From Warburgia ugandensis (taxonomy: Eukaryota > Streptophyta > Magnoliopsida > Canellales > Canellaceae), in contig CP141137.1 in assembly GCA_035236585.1 (NCBI GenBank), positions 49,746,057-49,810,056 on the forward strand: a DNA stretch of 64,000 nt. The letters are read 5' to 3'. The notes beneath the pieces were generated by a model. The model did no database searches. It saw nothing but the letters and a program-made list of their open reading frames with translations, and was not told where the DNA came from. Positions 37,289 to 49,249 of the stretch are shown in pieces (position 1 is the first letter of the stretch; the number at the start of each line of letters is the position of its first letter). A program made the position numbers and the translations under genes.

Positions 37289-39517
37289 TGATAAGTAGCT
37301 ATCAGGACCTAAAATTTGAACAAAATTCCATTAATTTAGTGTTCAATTAGATCATCTAACCGTTTAATTTTACAAAACTTAGTTTGATTTTGAATATAAA
37401 TCCAATTGACCATCCAAACCTTAATTTGTCAAAATCAACGGTCAGATGATCATTAGAGCTCATTAGATGACTAATGTATGGTTCAGATGATTCTAATTTA
37501 GTCTTTTCTTTTGCAGATCAACCAAAGGATGTACGGACGGCTGTGATTAAAAGATAACGGTGCAGATCATCTTAAAGGGCAATGGATGGACCAGATCACC
37601 CATGAAGATGGATATGATAGTTTCCTAGAAGACAATGGAGCTAAATTTAGAATCATGGAGAAAAAGGAAACCCTTTCCCCCACTTCTTTCTTTCTTTTTC
37701 TTTTTTCCTTTTACCTTTTTTCCTTTTCCTTTTTCTTTTTCCTTCTTTCCTTCCTTTTCTTTTCTTTCTTTTTTCCTTTTCCTTTTTCTTTTTCCTTCTT
37801 TCCTTCCTTTTCTTTTCTTTCTTTTTCCTTCCTTTTCTCTTTTCTTTCTTTTTCCTTTTCCCTTTCCTTTTCCTCTTCCTTTTTCCCTTTCTTTTTCTCT
37901 TTTCTTTCTTTCCTTTTCCTTTTCCTTCTCCTTCTCCTTTTTCCTTCTTTCCTTTTTCTTTCTTTTTCCTTTTCCTTTTCCTCTTCCTTTTTCCCTTTCC
38001 TTTTCTCTTTTCTTTCTTTCCTTTTCCTTCTCCTTTTCCTTTTTCCTTCTTTCCTTTTTCCTTTCCTCATTCTCACGTACCCAACTTCTTTTTCTCCCCT
38101 ACTTCTCCTTCTTTACCCAACTCTCTCCATTCTCTTCTTCTCCCCTTCTTCTCCTCCCATTCTCCCTCACCCCCTCTTTTTCCTCTCTCTCCCACTTCCC
38201 GCCTCTACACTCCACTATCTTCTCTCCCTCTTCTTCAACCGCATCTCCCACACCATCTCTATTTTCTCAGTATCCCTCTCTTTAATCCATGTTCTCTTTG
38301 TCAACCAGCTCCACTTCTTCACGGCGTCAATCCCTTGGTCCACATCTCTTCTTCTCTACCCAGCCAACACAGCATCACTTTTCATCCCTCTTTCCATCTC
38401 CTCACGTTCCCTGTACCTGACACCCAACCCCTAGGCTAGCCCAATAGAAGCCAGGCGCCCTTGTCCTAGGCTCCTTTGCTCCCATCTGCCCTCCACCCAT
38501 ATCTTATTTGCATTTTCCCAGGACCAGCACCAAACCAAGCACCGTTTTTATCATTCTGCTCATCTAGCACCAGTCGACGCCCTTGTCGTCTTCACTAGAC
38601 ACGTAGATAGTCGACTTCAACCGGCCCAAGGGAGAAAACCCGAAACGGGTCTCCCTTCTTTCCTCTCCTCCTTCCTCCTCTCTTCCCTTCCTTTCTCCCT
38701 CTTCTTCCTCCTCCATTTCTCTCTTTCTTCACTGTTTCTTCTCTTAAAAACCATATTTTTATCAAAATCCTATTTTGCCCTCTCTTTAACAGAAATTACA
38801 AATCTGTTCTTTCCTGTTAATTCCATCTATGTCCCCAGTTTAATTCCATCTGTGTCCCGTTTTATTCCAGTTCTGTTTTATCTGTGTTTTTCCTATCCAG
38901 GAACTATCCAATCTGAATCAGCTCAATTAAGGCCTAACCCATCAACGGTTTTGTCTTAATTAAAACCAAATCTTCAATTTCTCCTTCATTTCTTAACGGA
39001 ATTCAAATTAATTTTACAGAGTCATTATTAGTACATCCCTAGACATAACCAATGCTTCTGATCTTAGATCTGAAATTCAAAAATCAATCTGAGCCGTCCA
39101 AATCTTGAAATCATAATTTAGCCCAGATCTTGACCATTTTAAAGAATCTGTAAAATCCGACCGGTGGATCACTAATCAAGAACGGGTTGAAGATATCTGT
39201 AAAGGAGGATCAGCTTTTTGAAGACCAGAAGTGAAGATTTTGATGAAAATTGATCTAGGGAAGTAGTTTTTTCTCATTATTTGATTTTGTTTGTTTTCTT
39301 TAAGAACTGGAAATTCTGTATTTTTGAGAAGTTTATTAGATCTGAACATTGATCCTCATTTTAATAATTCCAGTAATTTTGAGTGATTTATTTTTAATTT
39401 TAAATAATTAGATTTTATTGAAACTCCATCATTTTAAATCAATTCCTCGTGAGATCGACCCGTACTTGCATAAGCTACCCTACAATAGCCCGTGCACTTG
39501 CGGTAAAACAATCAACA
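37289..39517 (+). repeat. 3' LTR of the Athila-type element
   Basis: Starts TGATAAGTAG and ends CAATCAACA, 2229 bp. Alignment to the 5' LTR is clear from AAAATTCC (about 37320) onward. The first about 30 bases differ from the 5' LTR start, and include a stretch that matches host sequence at 28051. Confidence 0.85.
37670..38068. repeat. CTTTTCC polypyrimidine tract in the 3' LTR
   Basis: About 400 bp, versus about 250 bp in the 5' LTR. It contains a tandemly copied block (CTTTTTCCTTCTTTCC units). The long Phe-rich and Lys/Glu-rich ORFs across it are artefacts. Confidence 0.95.
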
Positions 39518-41280
39518 CACATAAAAATGAATAGATGAATATGAGATGGGACTAAATTTAAGAACCAAATCATTATTAAAGATCTGAGAAGATGATCCAA
39601 TTGTTGGATCACCATAGATTCCCTAATGATGAAATAAATAACATCAAATAGTATTATGGTATTGACAAGTACATCGAAATGTACAAGATAAGGGGATTAT
39701 ACACTCAAGTTGAGTGATCTCACATCGAGGTAGATGATGATATTTAATGTTTTGTTTTGATTTTAAAACCTTGCATTATCATAGCATCATTAGTGATTGT
39801 GATTTAAATTGCACTTATTATTAGTCGATGATTTTCTAAGATTTAAAGTTTTATGCTATGATCGCTCTTTGATTTCAATCATGTATTGAATGTATTTATG
39901 ACCGATGGTTTCATGAGATTGATATTAGCTAATTATGCATAAATAGAAATGATCTTCCTTATTGCATCACTGAAACTGATGAGTTTTCATGAGAAAGGAA
40001 AGTGGAGGTTTAATGGGTGGTCCTTTTAGAGGCTAACCCCGGGATAAGGGGCGTTCCTTAGGGATTGCGAGCCATGAGTACTCCTGGTTTTCTACATACG
40101 TGATTTTTGTGTTTTGAGTTTTACGACGGGTGCTCTCACCCAGTGGATGTCATGCTAGGAAGGAGAGGCTGGCCACCCACCCTCCGAGATTGTGATGTGA
40201 TATGATTATAATATGATAGACACCTATCCGTAGATGGCTTTCGGTAGAGGTTGGTAACATGGATAGTCCACACTACAAGTCCGGGCCTTTCCATGAGGAT
40301 GGATGCTAAGTCTCCCGTTATGGTGTCGACGGGGAGCAGCGGTAGTTGAGACCCTAGAGGATTGCCACTACAGCATGACGATCCATACTCTTATTCTGTA
40401 TGCTTGCATGATGAGCATGGAGATGTGATTGTATGCCTGGATGTGATGACACTCAGAGGTTGGACATGAGTACTCATGATCGGTGATACGAGTGTATGTG
40501 ACACTCGTGGGACCCATGTACCTTAGGGTGCCCTATTATTATTGTATGCTCATTTATATTGATCATATCATGTTTTAAATACGTGAGATGCATGTTTTAT
40601 CGAACTTGATAATTTGATGCTATGTTGGCATGAGTTATAATGAATTTATTTTTATAGATGATAGATCTTTTATTTTATCGCCACTGTTATTCGTTTATTC
40701 CATCTTTATTACATTAATTGTCTATGTACCTAAACAAGCAATAGCTTGCTAAGGCATTGCTTTGTTTGCAATGCCTTAAATCTCAAATGCGATAGTAGGA
40801 ATGGCAAGATTGTTGAGAGACCATGATAGCAGTGGGAGATTTCCTTTACTTTGACTCATAGACTAACATGAGTTAATAAATGGACTCCCACATGACTTTC
40901 TTTATGGACTATATACTTTTATTTTATGAATTTAATTAAGATAGTTATACATATGATGGACATTTAGATGGGATGTTATGATGGATAGACCCTGGGCCAC
41001 ATTATTATTGTGTTTTGGATAACTATTATTTTGAAAATAAAAACGCTGATGATTTTGACATTGGTTTAACATGTGTATTATTTCAATTGTATTGCTGCGA
41101 AAATTTAATTATGTTTTAAATTTATAATAGTGATGTTTTGGAAAAAAGAAAATAACACCTGGAGGTTTTCAATAAATGTTTTAATAAAATAATTAATATA
41201 AAGATTTTGACATGGGATCCCGCTTACAATTATTATTATTATTATTTTTTAAAATGTGAAAAAAAAAACTAGGGTGTTTT
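39518..41280 (+). repeat. Tekay-type solo LTR, right part
   Basis: Continues the LTR cut at 28234, after the second CACAT copy. It shares with the copy at 54750 the blocks TGATCTCACATCGAGGTAG (39716), CTCTCACCCAGTGGATGTCA (40132), TAAGTCTCCCGTTATGGTGT (40309), AGGCATTGCTTTGTTTGC (40753) and GGGATGTTATGATGGATAGA (40970). It ends AGGGTGTTTT, a decayed form of GGGGTGTTACA. AGTTC follows, which partly matches AGTCT before 26755. Confidence 0.83.
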
Positions 41281-43685
41281 AGTTCCAAATCGATAGCATC
41301 TCTGCTAAGTCCTATTCTCTAGGCCAATGCCTAAATATTATATGATCTCACCTGATTGCATCGAAGATGGGCGTGTGATACGGTAAAGGTCTTCCTGAGA
41401 GAAATCAATAAAAATCCAAGGTAAAGCCTCGGAGCCAGCCCAAGCAAAGATTGGCACTAGAAGGCCTTGACGAGGAGCAGACTGCAAAAGGGAAAGCTAG
41501 GTAAATGGTTTTTTTTTTCACCAGTCAGGCACACTGTAAGGCTAACTATAGTAGCCTTATTAGTAAATTGAGGTGAAAAAATTTTTCTTTTGAAATTTTT
41601 GGGAGTGAATGTAGGAAGTGCAAATGGTGGATCAGGTGTCGACATTCAACCAAAGGCATCTTGGGAATTGACAATAGCTAAGCATTGTGGCCATCACAGC
41701 TCAAGCTACATATGGCTAGCATACAACCTAAGGGCTTCTTAGCCAAAAGAAAAACAAAAAAGCATGCAATGCTGGACTTTATGGTTGTAAGGTGCTTGGT
41801 TTGGTACCTTTAGCCCAATCTTAGACAAAGAGGAAGGAGGATATGAAGCAGACCATGGTTCCAAGGCTCCAACCAGCTTCGAAACCTTTCCTTGTAAGGC
41901 TCTGCTCCCCTATTTAGTAAGGCTTGCACCCTTTATGCACCACTACTAACCCTCCTTCTCTCTTACTTCCTTCCCCACCCCCTTATTCTATAGGGCTCCA
42001 TTGCCCAGGTTCAGCCAACCAACAAGGCAACAAAAATGCCCTTTTCAAGGATATGTGAGCTAGAACTTCTTGTTCAAACTAGCCTAGATCAGAAAAAGGA
42101 GCTTTGATTTGATCACGTCAGCCACATAATAGCCTTCCCAATCATTAGGCTTAAACCCTTTCCTGAAGATTGCTCAAGCACTTTCATGCTAAAAGAAAGC
42201 AAAGGGTACCTCGAGCCATCAACTAGGTTTCACAACATCAGTATGGCACAATAGAGGAGCTCATTGAGTATCATCTTTGTTTGTGAATACTGATGCATCT
42301 ATCATCATGTTGTATTCTTCCCACTGACTGTGACTAAATTGCACTATGAGTGTCTTTGTTTGAAAGAGAGGAATCCTCCCTTAAGGCAGATAGCCAAGGA
42401 TAAATAGCTTTACATAACACAAAGGGAAGGGAAGAAGGAATGTTTCAACTAAGAATGTTTTACAATCAATCAACTGTGTAAAGCATTTGGATGCAGCATC
42501 CATGGGAATGATCCAAGGGAGTGAAAAGGGCACTTGGGAAAGGTGCATCCAAGCAATCAAGAGTGGAGGGTGAGAGGGAATCAAACTTAATGCCTCGAAG
42601 CATAGGAAGGAGCTAGGTCTTTGGCTGACATTAGAAAGCATTTCATTTAGTTGGGTGTTAAAACCCTGTGGAAAACCTCTCTTTTGCTAACCTTTAACCA
42701 ACCCTAGAAAAGGCCTTCTTTCCTCATAAGCTTCATCTTAACATTGAGATATAGATCGGTGATCGAGATTAAGATCCAGTCCCCTTTTTCCTTTCAAGGA
42801 AATAGGTGGGTGTTTTTTCTTTTTTATTCAAGAGGAGATGTAGTTCAATAAGGAAATTCCTAGTTAAGATTCAAACCTTTATTCTCTTGCCTATAGAAAG
42901 TTATTCTCACAAAGAGATGGGTTTAGCGAAAAGGAATCAAACCCAATGATTTGAAAGACGTGTCTAGTTTGCTCAACCAAATGAACTAATGCTTTCAAGG
43001 TACTCCTTCCTAGATTAAGCCTAAAGATTGTGAGCTATACAATTGCTCTCTCTCTAACAAGTGCAGTTCAAGAGGGAGTTTACACAGCTCTCCAGCTGCC
43101 TAGTCATTCCCCCTTCATCGATAGCCCTCTATGCCGATGGGTTAACTTTCAGGGTTCATAGTTTTCTTTGGCTCAGTCTTATGTCTTAGTTAGTGCACAG
43201 TTGTTTGAGGTCTTATCATATCTTAGTTTTCATGATGCATGGTTGTGTGGGCTAGACTTAGTCTCACTTCTCTCTAGCCTGATAGGAATTCCCTCTCTTC
43301 TTGTGAATTTCTTCAAAGATGGTCAAGCTTTTTACTTGTCTCACACTGGAAAGCAAGTAGCAACTAAGGGAATAGGCAATAGGCAACTTTGAGAGGAGCA
43401 CTTCCACTAGGGGATAGAAAATAAGTCTAATTTTTTAAAAGGAACAAGCTTTGAAAGAATTGAAAAATAAGAGCATTTCCTCCTCACCAAGTAAAGTTAT
43501 CTCAACCAGTTACTGCTATGGATAAGGTCCTAAACTACCCTTCCTCTTTCTTCTCTAATATCATGATATATGTACCCAACTTCTTAGTTCCATTAGTAGC
43601 GTCTTTTTCGATCATAATCTAAGCATATTTGACAACACTGAGGCTGTGTCTAGAACTATCTTGGTAATCGATGAAACTAAGAGTC
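41281..43685. other. Relatively GC-rich low-copy DNA, candidate organellar insertion
   Basis: From about 41.7 kb, GC in sampled lines is about 40-50 percent, compared with under 30 percent in much of the neighbouring LTR DNA. The texture (dispersed short C/T and G/A runs, unique sequence, short ORFs such as 42381-42641 minus and 43168-43392 plus without family matches) resembles plant mitochondrial intergenic DNA. The adjacent mitovirus-like remnant supports this. It is not proven. Confidence 0.35.
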
Positions 43686-43689
43686 TCTC

Positions 43690-44100
43690 ATTTAACCAAA
43701 AGTATTAACTTGTTGAGGGAAAACCAAGATAGATACAGGTGAACCAACCGATCTGCATTCTCATGCCAAATTCCAATTTTCAGAATTCAAGGATAATGCA
43801 GGGTAGCCTGCACCTAGTAAGAGACACTGATATAGCCTGGGGGTCTAAAAAAAATCTTGATGTCCACCATAAGGCGCCATCAAACAACTTGAGACCGTTT
43901 CAAGGTAAAGAGGCGTGTGTAACCAACCTCCCTTATGACCCAGTTGTCAGATGTTACAAATCAGAAGGTACACCATGATGCAATTCTCCTTCATGAGAGG
44001 CCCTGTAATAGCCAACTGGGCTTTCATAAAAAGTCCAAAAAGCCTCCAGGTACTTTCCACAGTACCCCGCCAAGCTTTAGATCTGAGGTGCTTGATTAGG
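43690..44100 (-). pseudogene. Mitovirus-like RdRp remnant (broken)
   Basis: The minus strand has a 53-codon open stretch (about 43940-44100), then a stop, then GWLHTPLYLETVSSCLMAPY (about 43855-43915), then in a shifted frame ISVSY and ADRLVHLYLSWFSLNKLI (about 43700-43750). The order and residues resemble the N-terminal part of mitovirus RNA-dependent RNA polymerases, fragments of which are common in plant mitochondrial genomes. At least three stops and one frameshift lie in about 400 bp. The catalytic motifs further downstream were not found. It is an old, inert copy. Confidence is moderate because only the N-terminal part is recognisable. Confidence 0.5.
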
Positions 44101-45200
44101 TCAAAGATACAATTGAAATTCATAACTTTAGACTTCTAATCCTTGTCTACTATGAGTGATAGAGACCTAAGGGACGTTTTTTATATATTAGACTCATCGA
44201 GCTCAAACCTCAACTTTTCCCCCAGCCCTATTAGTAAGGGCACTTCACAAACAAGCATTAGTTAATGCTCTTATCATCTCATTCCTTGTATCTCTCTCAA
44301 ATTGAGAAAGCGCTTCATTTCAATTGATGATTCCACCTACCTCATAAGGACGGGAAATGGGTAATCATGAAAAGGAATGGTTCATTAGGGCCGGGAGAGT
44401 TTGTAGATAGAGGCCTTGCATTTGATGTTACAACTTATTGATTCCTATCTTTTATGGCACTAAAAGCAATAGGTAGGGAGATGGCATGCCATCCATTGAA
44501 TCCTTACTAAAAGGGCTAATCACAAAAACCAAAAGGGAGGGGTTATTTATTAGCTAGGGATAAAACACATTACTATATTTCATTAATCTATAGAGATCAT
44601 TCTAATAATTGAGGCAAGAGATGCAAGAATTGATGCCTCTCATTTAGCTCAACTTGAAATGAATAAAGGTAGGTAAGTGCCCCCCAACCCCAATAAAAAG
44701 TAAGGTGTCACCCTAATAGAGATAGGACATGAGGCAAATCCAATGAAAGGTGAGCTAAATGGCTAGCTATAGAGGGTAGGGGTTAGCTTATTCCCAAACA
44801 AACCAATCCATCCATCGAAGCATTACAAGTAAGGGAAGGTAGGTAGGCTTGGCCGCTGTACATAGTTTGTTTATTCCTCACTATCCACACATTGTCCTTT
44901 TAGACTCCAACCAGGAACAATGTTTTTCCACCTAGTGCTAGCACCTTGTTTTTAAGTAAGGCAAAGTTGACTTTCATTATGGTTAGCCACTCAGTTCTCA
45001 TCTTCCTCTTCTTAGCTTTCATCTAGCTCTAGTGAAGGGTTTTTCTCAGTTGCCATCTCCAGGATTCAAACTCCTTTCATTCCCAAATCTATTTTAAAAA
45101 GGGGTTAGCCTCTACTAGAGCCACTAATGTTTCTTGCAAGGTTGGGATTGATGATAAGGTTGTTGCTTTTAGTAGCTCTCTCCATCCTTCTCTAGGGCCT
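44101..45200. other. Low-copy DNA, candidate organellar insertion (continued)
   Basis: Composition is like 41.7-43.7 kb, with no gene recognised. It ends roughly where MULE-like coding begins at about 45.2 kb; the junction cannot be placed exactly. Confidence 0.3.
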
Positions 45201-45222
45201 CTTTATTAAATAACTCTAGGAA

Positions 45223-45517
45223 TTGAATAATGGATACTTGTCAGTCAATCCTTCACCATCAAGTCCTTTCACATTTTGTGAACTCATCACTATCACTCAA
45301 ACTACCCTTACTTCCCAATTCAATCTAGTCAAAACCCATCACAACCATCCAAGTCAATTTAGTACATTTCTATCAACATTCTACCAAAAGAGGTCATCAT
45401 CTTGGATGTCATATCCATCACTATCTTCAAAGTTAGACAATTTAGTGGACTCATCACTATCTTTTTCATCTCCATCTTCTATATCACCATCTTGAACATC
45501 TCCTTGCTGAACATCTT
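45223..45517 (-). pseudogene. MULE-like protein N-terminal region, part 2
   Basis: The minus strand reads an acidic segment DVQDGDIEDGDEKDSDE, then EDSDGYDIQDDDLFW, and in another frame GLDGEGLTDKYPLFNS near 45225-45270. The SDEL...KYPxFN pattern after an acidic stretch is typical of plant MULE transposases just before their DNA-binding domain. The DNA-binding and catalytic parts are not found further left. The plus-strand ORF here is a shadow. Confidence 0.5.
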
Positions 45518-48500
45518 TGTAATACCATGAAATTTTGTACTCATTTAGGCTTTTAATCAATTTGAAAGTTTTCCATTTTAAATTTAAAAAAAAAAAAATG
45601 AACTTGATCAACAAAGAATAAACCATATGACTATAATAAGCATGTCTTATGGCATAGACAAAGCTTATGGATAAACACATTTGAAATTTGGACATTGGGG
45701 AGGGCCCAAGCTATTAGATAACATCTCTTACCTAAGAAATCGGTCCATAATGATAGATAGCTTAAGGATGTTTCCTAGAAATGCCTACTTCTTAACCCAA
45801 GACTTGGTACCCAAGTATCTCAAGTAGTTGAAAATAGAAGTATAGCATGAGATGTTTTAAGGTGGAGGAGAAATTAGAAACTAAGTTAAGGACATATTAG
45901 GCTGAGAGGAGTCCTACGAAGAATAAAACATGTTGGACAGCAAGGAAACCAACTAGGAATGGGATGCTTGGGGAGCAAGGAAACTAATTAAGAGATATTA
46001 TAAGAAGACGGCATCCCAGACTAGCTCTTACTTTGGTAGCAAGACATCTAGGAGAGAAATAGAAAAGGAGAAAAGGAGAGGAAGAGAGGATTGAATGCTA
46101 ATCACCCATAAAAGTCCAAAACCATAGGAGAAAACATAGGAGCAAGTAGTAAAGATAAAGGAAATATATTTGGTTTTCACATGGGTTTCATTGCCGAGTT
46201 AGGTGATTATAAAACTACTAAGTTTTCTTGAAAAAAAAAATTAATTTAATTTTTTAGGGGGATTTGGTAAAATTCCACCACAAAAATTAATGTTTGAAAG
46301 ATGTTTTATTAAGTGCTGTGAATATATTGTTTTAGGCTAACCATGTTGGCTTGTAACATACTATGCTAGCGACATTTTGGTACTTGCTATGTATGCTTAA
46401 TATGGGTGTTAGGCACTACTAAGATGCTTTGTTTTATGATTCAGAGGTTGATGATTTTGACAATGCATAACAATGTTTTTTGCTGTTTATAGAAGATCAC
46501 ATTTTTAAGCATGGATTTGTGATTGTTTTTCAATGTAAATTTATCCAATTTTTAGTGACAATCAATAACATATTAAAGCATGATTATATGACTAGTTTAA
46601 CAATTTTTTCATCATGTAAAACAAAGTTGATAAAGATGTGTAATTTCAAGAGTTTTATATATGAACTTTCAGCCTAAACTTTAGCATGTATTAGTCACTA
46701 TTTTGAGCAACTATCAAAAGTGCATCTATGTTCTCTTAAGACAACTTACTATCATGTTAATAGATGACATTTCAAGCATGTCTTTTTCTTGAAAATTTTG
46801 GATAAGAAGGCGTCTAGAAGAGAAGTTTTGTAGAGACGATTTTTGTAGTGAGAAAGAATTGCATCAAAACCAAGTTTTAACACTTTGTAATAAGTGCTTG
46901 TTTTACACATTTTGTTCATAATTTTAAATTGGGTTTGTACCTTACCAATTTAACATGTGAAATATGTATCTTTTGATTTAGTTAGTTCAACTTAGAATCC
47001 AGAAGCATAATGTTTTCATAAAGAGTTTTGCACTCATGAAAATAATGGTTGTGTCATGGGAATTCTCACAGATTCTAAACATTTTATATAGACTATTTTT
47101 TAATAGAAACCTACCATGCTACCTACTATTTGAGTTTGAAATGATGCCTGACAGCCCTATTTTAGAGATTCAATGGTTGAATCATGAAAAATTGATGTTT
47201 AGTAAGCTTACTAAACCATAGAAATCACGGTTTTTAAAGATATATGATTAAAAAAAAAAATTGCATATTTTATATATGAAAAATGGTAAATTTTGGAACA
47301 TGATTTGAGTTTATATCATGTCTAGTTTTAAATACAAAATATGTTATGGATATGATGTTTTAAATGAGGTATGAAACCAAGTATCTTAAAGCTAAATGAT
47401 ACTTGAGTTTTGGCGTAAGCTATGTCATGATACTATCTTTTAGAAGTTATTAACGCTTGTTTTAGCTAAAGAGTGAGTTGTAGTTGTGCATTTATAAATT
47501 TTTGTAGAAGAGAGATTGAAATATATAATTTTGATAAGTGCATTGATGAATTTTGGAATAAGATTTTGTAAAATACGTGATGGCATAGTGATACCCAATA
47601 CTTTTTATTTATATGTGAGATAGGTTAATGAGCCTAATGAAAACTATGCTAAGAGGTTGTCACGAGTTGACCTCCCTACCTTTGATCATGAGAAGTGAAA
47701 AGACATCCGATGCCAAAAAGTGACAAATTATTAACTAGTAGTAGGAGCCATAGTAGCTTATCATGACACCCTTTTGAAACAATCATAAGTACTGTGAGGA
47801 CGCGGTTGGAATTCCTCTAGGAGATTGACAGACACATGTGTAGCAGAGCTTACGTAAGCATAGTTGAACCCATGAGATTTTTGTGTTTCATGCTCCTCAG
47901 GAATGTGATTATAGTTCAATAGATAAACTTAGATGAGTACTGGAGATGGTATTGGTAAATATGCCAATAAGAATTTAATGAACCCTATAGGCATTAGAGT
48001 ATGCCTGATTAATTATTTTACTACCATTACTTTAATGATTTTGTTGCATCATGACTATCCCTAATCTGTCAAGTGGACAATATGTTCTCTATATAAGTAG
48101 ATATAAATATTTGCATGTTAATGCTCATGAGGTGCTACAATGCATTGCATCGGTCGACTAATGAGAATTTAATGATGAGATTTATTAGCATAAAACTCTT
48201 ATTTTAAAATCATCTAAGTGCTTTTGTGTTGTATGCCATAGTTTTCGATTTTGTAGTGTTGGTTTTATCTATTGTGTATCATTATATACTTAAACTACCA
48301 CAAACCTGCAAATTCACAAGAAAAAGCCAAAGTCATGGACTAAGAGATCAGATAGCTAGAGATTAGAAGTAATTGCAAAAGTGAGACACTAGTTGCAAAG
48401 AAACTATTATTTCATTTTGTTTTAAACTGCTGATGTAATAAAACACTATGTAGTAGATGTTTATCATTTGTGAACCTTTACATTTATAATTGTGATGTGG

Positions 48501-48702
48501 ATTGATAATGCCTAGGAATTTTTGAATTAAATGTTATGTATTAGACTTAGATGTGAGTCTTGATTTTCATAATTGGATTTGACACTAAAAAAATTTAAAA
48601 ATAAATTTTCAAAAGTATTTTAGTCTAAAAAAGATAAGGTGCCGCCATTGAAAAAGAATTTTCTGAAAAGATATTTATGTTTAAAAAACCCGAGGTATTA
48701 CA
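45518..48702 (+). mobile_element. Solo LTR of a gypsy-like family with perfect TSD
   Basis: Begins TGTAATACC and ends GGTATTACA (9-bp perfect terminal inverted repeats). It is flanked by identical ATCTT (45513-45517 and 48703-48707). At 3185 bp it has the size of the Tekay-type LTRs here, and its end AAACCCGAGGTATTACA resembles their AAATCCGGGGTGTTACA, but most of the inside is diverged, so I treat it as a separate family or an old relative. It is strongly AT-rich and has no coding capacity. Confidence 0.88.
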
Positions 48703-49110
48703 ATCTTCATGTGCAATGTCTTGAACATTAGAGGCATTAGCTTCAATACCTTCATCCTCCGCTTGAGTTTGACCATCGGTGGCCCATTCCCAACACCTTG
48801 TGAAGAATTCAATGCAAGAGGAGCTTCATGTATGAGCAAATTAGAATTATCCACATTGTGCTCAAAATATATTTCAGCACCCCTCCCATCTAGTAATTCT
48901 TCCACCATCTTTAGCAAATACTTCTCACAAGATCATAGCCTATCTTACATATTCACACCCTCATACTCATAATGCAAAACCTTCACATTCATATACCCCC
49001 TTATCCTCCACAAATCTCACAAGATCAATCACAGAAAGGTCTTGATCTTACTACTCAACACATTGTTGGTTGACACTGTGCATCATCTTGGAACTCTCTA
49101 TAAGAGTCTA
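48703..49110 (-). pseudogene. MULE-like protein N-terminal region, part 1
   Basis: The minus-strand frame contains LLKMVEELLDGRGAEIYF, then NVDNSNLLIHEAPLAL. In a neighbouring frame TDGQTQAEDEGIEANASNVQ leads to AHED at the LTR junction. The short hydrophobic/VEEL stretch followed by an acidic region fits the N-terminus of plant MULE transposases. The AHED frame continues directly into VQQGDVQDGD at 45512 once the LTR and one TSD copy are discounted. Confidence 0.5.
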
Positions 49111-49249
49111 TAGTCTTCTTGATATGATCCAAGCCAACAAAACTACAAAACAAGTAAGAATTTCAGCTACATAAAATACTAAATTTTAGGTATTTAAATT
49201 AAGATGAGCAAGATTACACTAATTTCACTAAGATAAAGTACATACTAGC

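Larger units (their letters stand above)
28235..39517 (+). mobile_element. Athila-type Ty3/gypsy element (complete but defective)
   Basis: Two LTRs (28235-30321 and 37289-39517) enclose gag and pol in gypsy order. The flanks are an exact 5-bp duplication, CACAT (28230-28234 and 39518-39522). The PBS after the 5' LTR is of the Asp-tRNA type used by Athila/Tat elements, and gag and pol carry Athila-type motifs. No archaeal-type second RNase H and no env-like ORF are present: only 383 bp lie between the integrase stop and the 3' LTR. Over a 150-bp sample the LTRs differ at about seven positions, six of them transitions. Stops, an RT-RNase H deletion and lost catalytic residues make it non-autonomous. 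Confidence 0.92.

Noticed and set aside
43739-44139. Plus-strand ORFs over the mitovirus-like region
   Set aside because: They are shadows of the minus-strand remnant and lack family motifs.
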